DNA of 64,000 nt from Granulosicoccus sp964449565 (GTDB taxonomy: Bacteria; Pseudomonadota; Gammaproteobacteria; Granulosicoccales; Granulosicoccaceae), in the NCBI GenBank assembly GCA_964449565.1, contig CAYUZB010000004.1:1-64000 (forward strand). Direction: 5' to 3'. Below are positions 61,156 to 64,000 of this stretch, one piece after another. Below the pieces are notes generated by a model. It did not search any database, was not told where the DNA came from, and was given only the letters and a program-made list of their open reading frames with translations. The position numbers and the translations under genes are program-made. Within the stretch, counting starts at the first letter, position 1, and each line of letters starts with the position of its first letter.

Positions 61156-62092
61156 AGCGACGCGCTGCCGTGCGGGTCATGAGTTCGCCACTGGCAAGCC
61201 ACTTGTGCCAGCCGGATGTGTTTGTGCTACCTGGGTGTTTACCTTTGCTGTACAACAGCGCGGATATCGAGTCCGCCGCTGTGTTGAACAAAGTCTCGGG
61301 TGAATAGCTTTGTTCCCATGCAGATCGCGCGGCTCGACCGCGTTCGTCAGCTTCGTTGACCATTGAACTTAACAATCCGGGGATAGAGCTGATGCGTCGT
61401 TCTTCAACTTGAATAGCAAATCTCCAGTCAGTCTCTGGCGGAGCGACCCAGTGATCAGAGATGATGACAGGTACTCGACCTGCTTGCATGGTTTCGTAGA
61501 GACGAATGGATGATGTGCCAATACCACGTGGACACAAGACGAAGTGGCTTGAGGAAAGTATGTCAGCATAGGCCTGACCGCGAACTTCAAGTTCCTTTTG
61601 CGTGCTATTCCAGACATTAAAGTCCGATGTGTCCTGCACGTAGCCATTGTGACGCTTGAGTTTCATGATGGGGCGTCGGCAGGCATGGCTCATGGATCCC
61701 ATGAAGGAGTACAACCAACGTTGCTCGGGATTTTCGGTGTAGATAGTTTGGATGTACGGGTTGGGTGTGCCGAGATAAGCAAAGGCAACGTGTTGTTGTA
61801 CATCAAAATGTTTACGCGCCATGCAGCAGTACAAGCCCGGAAGTACATGCCAGGGGCGGTCCATTTCGTTGTACATAAATACCTTGTGCGGATACTTTGC
61901 AACAAGTGGATGGTTTAGAAGATGTTTGAATAGAATGTCATCGAACTGCGTGTTCTCGACAAAGAGTATGGCGTCCGCATCTTCTGGGTTATAGCTTAGT
62001 TCGTGGCGACGCACGCGGTCGGCCATTGCGAATTCTCTGAGCGCAGTGAGGCCGGCGTGCGTTTCGTATGCTGATGTTAGAAATAGCTTCAT
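61142..62092 (-). CDS. Exostosin-type glycosyltransferase (GT47-like)
   Basis: 316 residues from ATG 62092. The C-terminal CPRGIGTSSIRLYETMQAGRVPVIISD block is the exostosin/GT47 signature (GTP-like nucleotide-sugar binding part), with KVFMYNEMDRPWHVLPGLY earlier. In eukaryotes this family builds heparan and plant cell-wall uronic or galactosyl chains; in bacteria it occurs in exopolysaccharide clusters. No membrane segment. It faces the kinase/nucleotidyltransferase pair tail to tail. Confidence 0.82.
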   Translation of the reverse strand: MKLFLTSAYETHAGLTALREFAMADRVRRHELSYNPEDADAILFVENTQFDDILFKHLLNHPLVAKYPHKVFMYNEMDRPWHVLPGLYCCMARKHFDVQQHVAFAYLGTPNPYIQTIYTENPEQRWLYSFMGSMSHACRRPIMKLKRHNGYVQDTSDFNVWNSTQKELEVRGQAYADILSSSHFVLCPRGIGTSSIRLYETMQAGRVPVIISDHWVAPPETDWRFAIQVEERRISSIPGLLSSMVNEADERGRAARSAWEQSYSPETLFNTAADSISALLYSKGKHPGSTNTSGWHKWLASGELMTRTAARRFRES

Positions 62093-62296
62093 GATGGTTC
62101 CTATCCTGACATCGGCCTGCACGTTAAGGTCTGGTGAAAATCACAATAATGGTCAGTTTTATTTTTACTGGGTCACAAAATTTAAGTGACCCAGATCACA
62201 ATCGAACACATTTCACATCTTGTCATCTTCGTAAGTCTATTCACACTCATTAGTACCGTTCATACTCCGCGTCCTCTCGGGTGTGTGAGTTTTTTG

Positions 62297-64000
62297 ATGA
62301 TGAATTTTCCATGGTTGGGTCGTCGGGTAATGGGGTCTGTACTTGCCTTGTTTTTTTTCGTGTTGGCGGGGGTGTCGCAGGCGGCTTCAGTTACAGGTGA
62401 ATTATTCAAATGGCATCCGATCAACATTGACTTCACCGGGCCGTTTGCCACTGAACGTGACGACTCGCCTAATCCTTTTCTCGATTACCGGCTGACGGTT
62501 CGCTTGCAAAGTCCGACTGGACAAGTCACCACGGTGCCGGGCTTTTTCGCAGGTAACGGACAAGGTGCCAGCCAAGGCAATGTCTGGCGGGTACGTTTCG
62601 CCGCGGATGAGATCGGCCAATGGCAGTATCAGGCAAGCTTTCGACGTGGTGACGATGTTGCCGTGTCACTGGACCCATCTTTCGGTTCGGACGTCGGCAT
62701 CAATGGCGCGAACGGTAGTTTCTCCATAGGTCCGGCGCCTGCAAACGCACCACAGTTTTTGCGTCATGGTCGTCTTGAGTATGTTGGCGAACACTATTTG
62801 AAACATAGAGACGGCCCGTTCTGGATCAAGAGTGGTACCGATAGTCCGGAGAATCTTCTTGCCTATACGGGGTTTGATGGAACGGTTGATCAAGGTGGTA
62901 TTGATGCAAATTTTTTGCATGACTATGCCGCGCATCGCAGTGATGCCCGCGATAGTGATCCGTTTTTTACCAATGCTGATACCGGTGTCGATAGTCGCGG
63001 TATTACCGGTGCTCTGAACTACTTAGGGCAGCAGGGTGTCAATTCGGTTTACTTTCTACCGATGAATCTGGGCGGTGATGGTCAGGATACTTTCCCGTTC
63101 ATCAGTGGAAGTAATGATCGCTTCAGTAAAACCCACTATGACATCAGCAAGTTACATCAATGGGATATGGTTTTTTCTCATGCGCAACGCCAGGGTATTG
63201 CCTTGCATTTTGTATTGAGCGAAACCGAACCGGAAAACGAACAATGGCTGGATAACGGAGCATTTGGGGTTGAGCGTCGTCTGTTTTTTCGCGAACTCGT
63301 CGCTCGTTACGCTTATCTTCTGGGCGGCAAGTGGAATCTGGGCGAAGAGGTCGATTACCCCTTGGTCGAATTGGAAAAGCATGCCGACTACATACAGGCC
63401 ATTGACTGGAGTCAGAAACCGATTGCCGCGCACACGCATATCAACCAGTTTTTCCGCTATGGCGAGATTGTTGGTGATCCACGCTTTAGTGCGAGTTCGA
63501 TTCAGTATGACGCCCAATTTGCGAGTCAATTTGTAGAGCAGTGGCGCAATAACTCGCGTAATGCCGGGCATCCCTGGGTGCTGGATATGGATGAAAACAC
63601 AAACGGTTTGACTAATGAAAGTGCCGATAGCAGGCGGCGTGAAGTGTTATACGACGTGTACTTCAGTGGTGGCAACATAGAATGGTTTTTTGGCTCCCAT
63701 CCGTTACCTGCCGGTGGTGATACAACTGCTAGTGATTTTCGATTCCGTGAAAATATGTGGCGCAGCATGCGTATCGCGCGACAGTTCATGGAAAACGAAC
63801 TGCCTTTCTGGCGCATGCAACCTGCTGATGAGCTCGTGGTAAATGAAAGTGATCGTTACGGTGGCGCAGAAGTGTTTGCTGCACGTGGTGAGGTGTACGC
63901 GATCTATCTACCGCAAGCCAACGGTAATGCGCAATTGAATCTTGAAGGTAGTGGTCGATTCATACAACGTTGGTTCAATCCCGAGACCGGCGGGTTTGAG
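62297..64000 (+). CDS. Secreted DUF5060 glycoside-hydrolase-like protein (3' end outside window)
   Basis: The frame from ATG 62297 (or 62300) stays open for all 568 codons to the window edge, so the gene is truncated only by the window. Signal peptide of about 30 residues (LFFFVLAGVSQAA), then a DUF5060 beta-sandwich FKWHPINIDFTGP...NPFLDYRLTVRLQSPTG...VPGFFAGNG, and a TIM-barrel-like part with HYLKHRDGPFWIKSG, WNLGEEVDYPLVE and WFFGSHPLPAGGD. Proteins of this layout occur in polysaccharide-degrading marine bacteria, but substrate is unknown. Confidence 0.85.
   Translation, partial: MMNFPWLGRRVMGSVLALFFFVLAGVSQAASVTGELFKWHPINIDFTGPFATERDDSPNPFLDYRLTVRLQSPTGQVTTVPGFFAGNGQGASQGNVWRVRFAADEIGQWQYQASFRRGDDVAVSLDPSFGSDVGINGANGSFSIGPAPANAPQFLRHGRLEYVGEHYLKHRDGPFWIKSGTDSPENLLAYTGFDGTVDQGGIDANFLHDYAAHRSDARDSDPFFTNADTGVDSRGITGALNYLGQQGVNSVYFLPMNLGGDGQDTFPFISGSNDRFSKTHYDISKLHQWDMVFSHAQRQGIALHFVLSETEPENEQWLDNGAFGVERRLFFRELVARYAYLLGGKWNLGEEVDYPLVELEKHADYIQAIDWSQKPIAAHTHINQFFRYGEIVGDPRFSASSIQYDAQFASQFVEQWRNNSRNAGHPWVLDMDENTNGLTNESADSRRREVLYDVYFSGGNIEWFFGSHPLPAGGDTTASDFRFRENMWRSMRIARQFMENELPFWRMQPADELVVNESDRYGGAEVFAARGEVYAIYLPQANGNAQLNLEGSGRFIQRWFNPETGGFE

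Overview
The window reads as chromosomal DNA of a marine-type, Gram-negative gammaproteobacterium. It carries type II secretion genes gspC-D-E-F, the twitching ATPases pilT/pilU, the yggS/proC/yggT block, typA, zapE, Slp-type lipoproteins and lipobox proteins. The exact lineage cannot be fixed from sequence reading alone. No rRNA, tRNA, insertion sequence, prophage or CRISPR array was recognised. Two 100-N scaffold gaps are present (4114-4213 and 36620-36719). The second is flanked by an exact 55-bp duplication, so it is almost certainly an unmerged contig overlap and splits one real gene.

Left end (1-5.0 kb): an AT-richer accessory block. It starts inside an integron attC site and holds a second, near-identical attC at 499-599, so 97-593 is one mobile gene cassette encoding a 92-aa protein. 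A GNAT acetyltransferase begins 21 bases after the second attC. Further right lie a glutathione S-transferase-like protein, an HD-domain phosphohydrolase, a small membrane protein, a PP2C-type phosphatase, a lipoprotein and a DUF6868-type membrane protein, all on the + strand.

5.1-14.2 kb: a TauD-type dioxygenase; an acyltransferase-3 and GT-C-like membrane protein pair; a membrane-bound ClpP-like protease; a nitroreductase; an unknown membrane protein; and a minus-strand operon of ferredoxin, aminotransferase and nicotinate phosphoribosyltransferase. 14.3-25 kb: a hybrid histidine kinase, a CPA1 Na+/H+ antiporter, a YgjP-like metallopeptidase, a MotA-like/PilZ pair, zapE, a DUF898 protein with an M48 peptidase, and typA.

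25-36.5 kb: metabolic genes, including adenine deaminase, uraH and puuE (purine catabolism), an acyl-CoA ligase/SDR divergent pair, two Slp lipoproteins, a trypsin-like periplasmic protease preceded by a hairpin-rich leader, and serine dehydratase. 37.2-44.4 kb: a coherent catabolic operon under a LacI-type regulator with a clear palindromic operator. It holds a solute-binding protein, two permeases, an ATPase, a GH63 glycosidase of the mannosyl/glucosylglycerate hydrolase type and a D-lyxose/D-mannose isomerase. The likely job is import and breakdown of a mannosyl- or glucosylglycerate-like compatible solute.

44.5-64 kb: msrA and ppk2; the type II secretion operon gspC-D-E-F; an HU protein with a Lys/Ala-rich N-terminal tail; yggS-tal-proC-yggT with a transaldolase inserted; pilT-pilU; a sugar kinase resembling galacturonokinase overlapping a nucleotidyltransferase gene; a convergent exostosin-type glycosyltransferase; and a secreted DUF5060 glycosidase-like protein that runs off the right edge.
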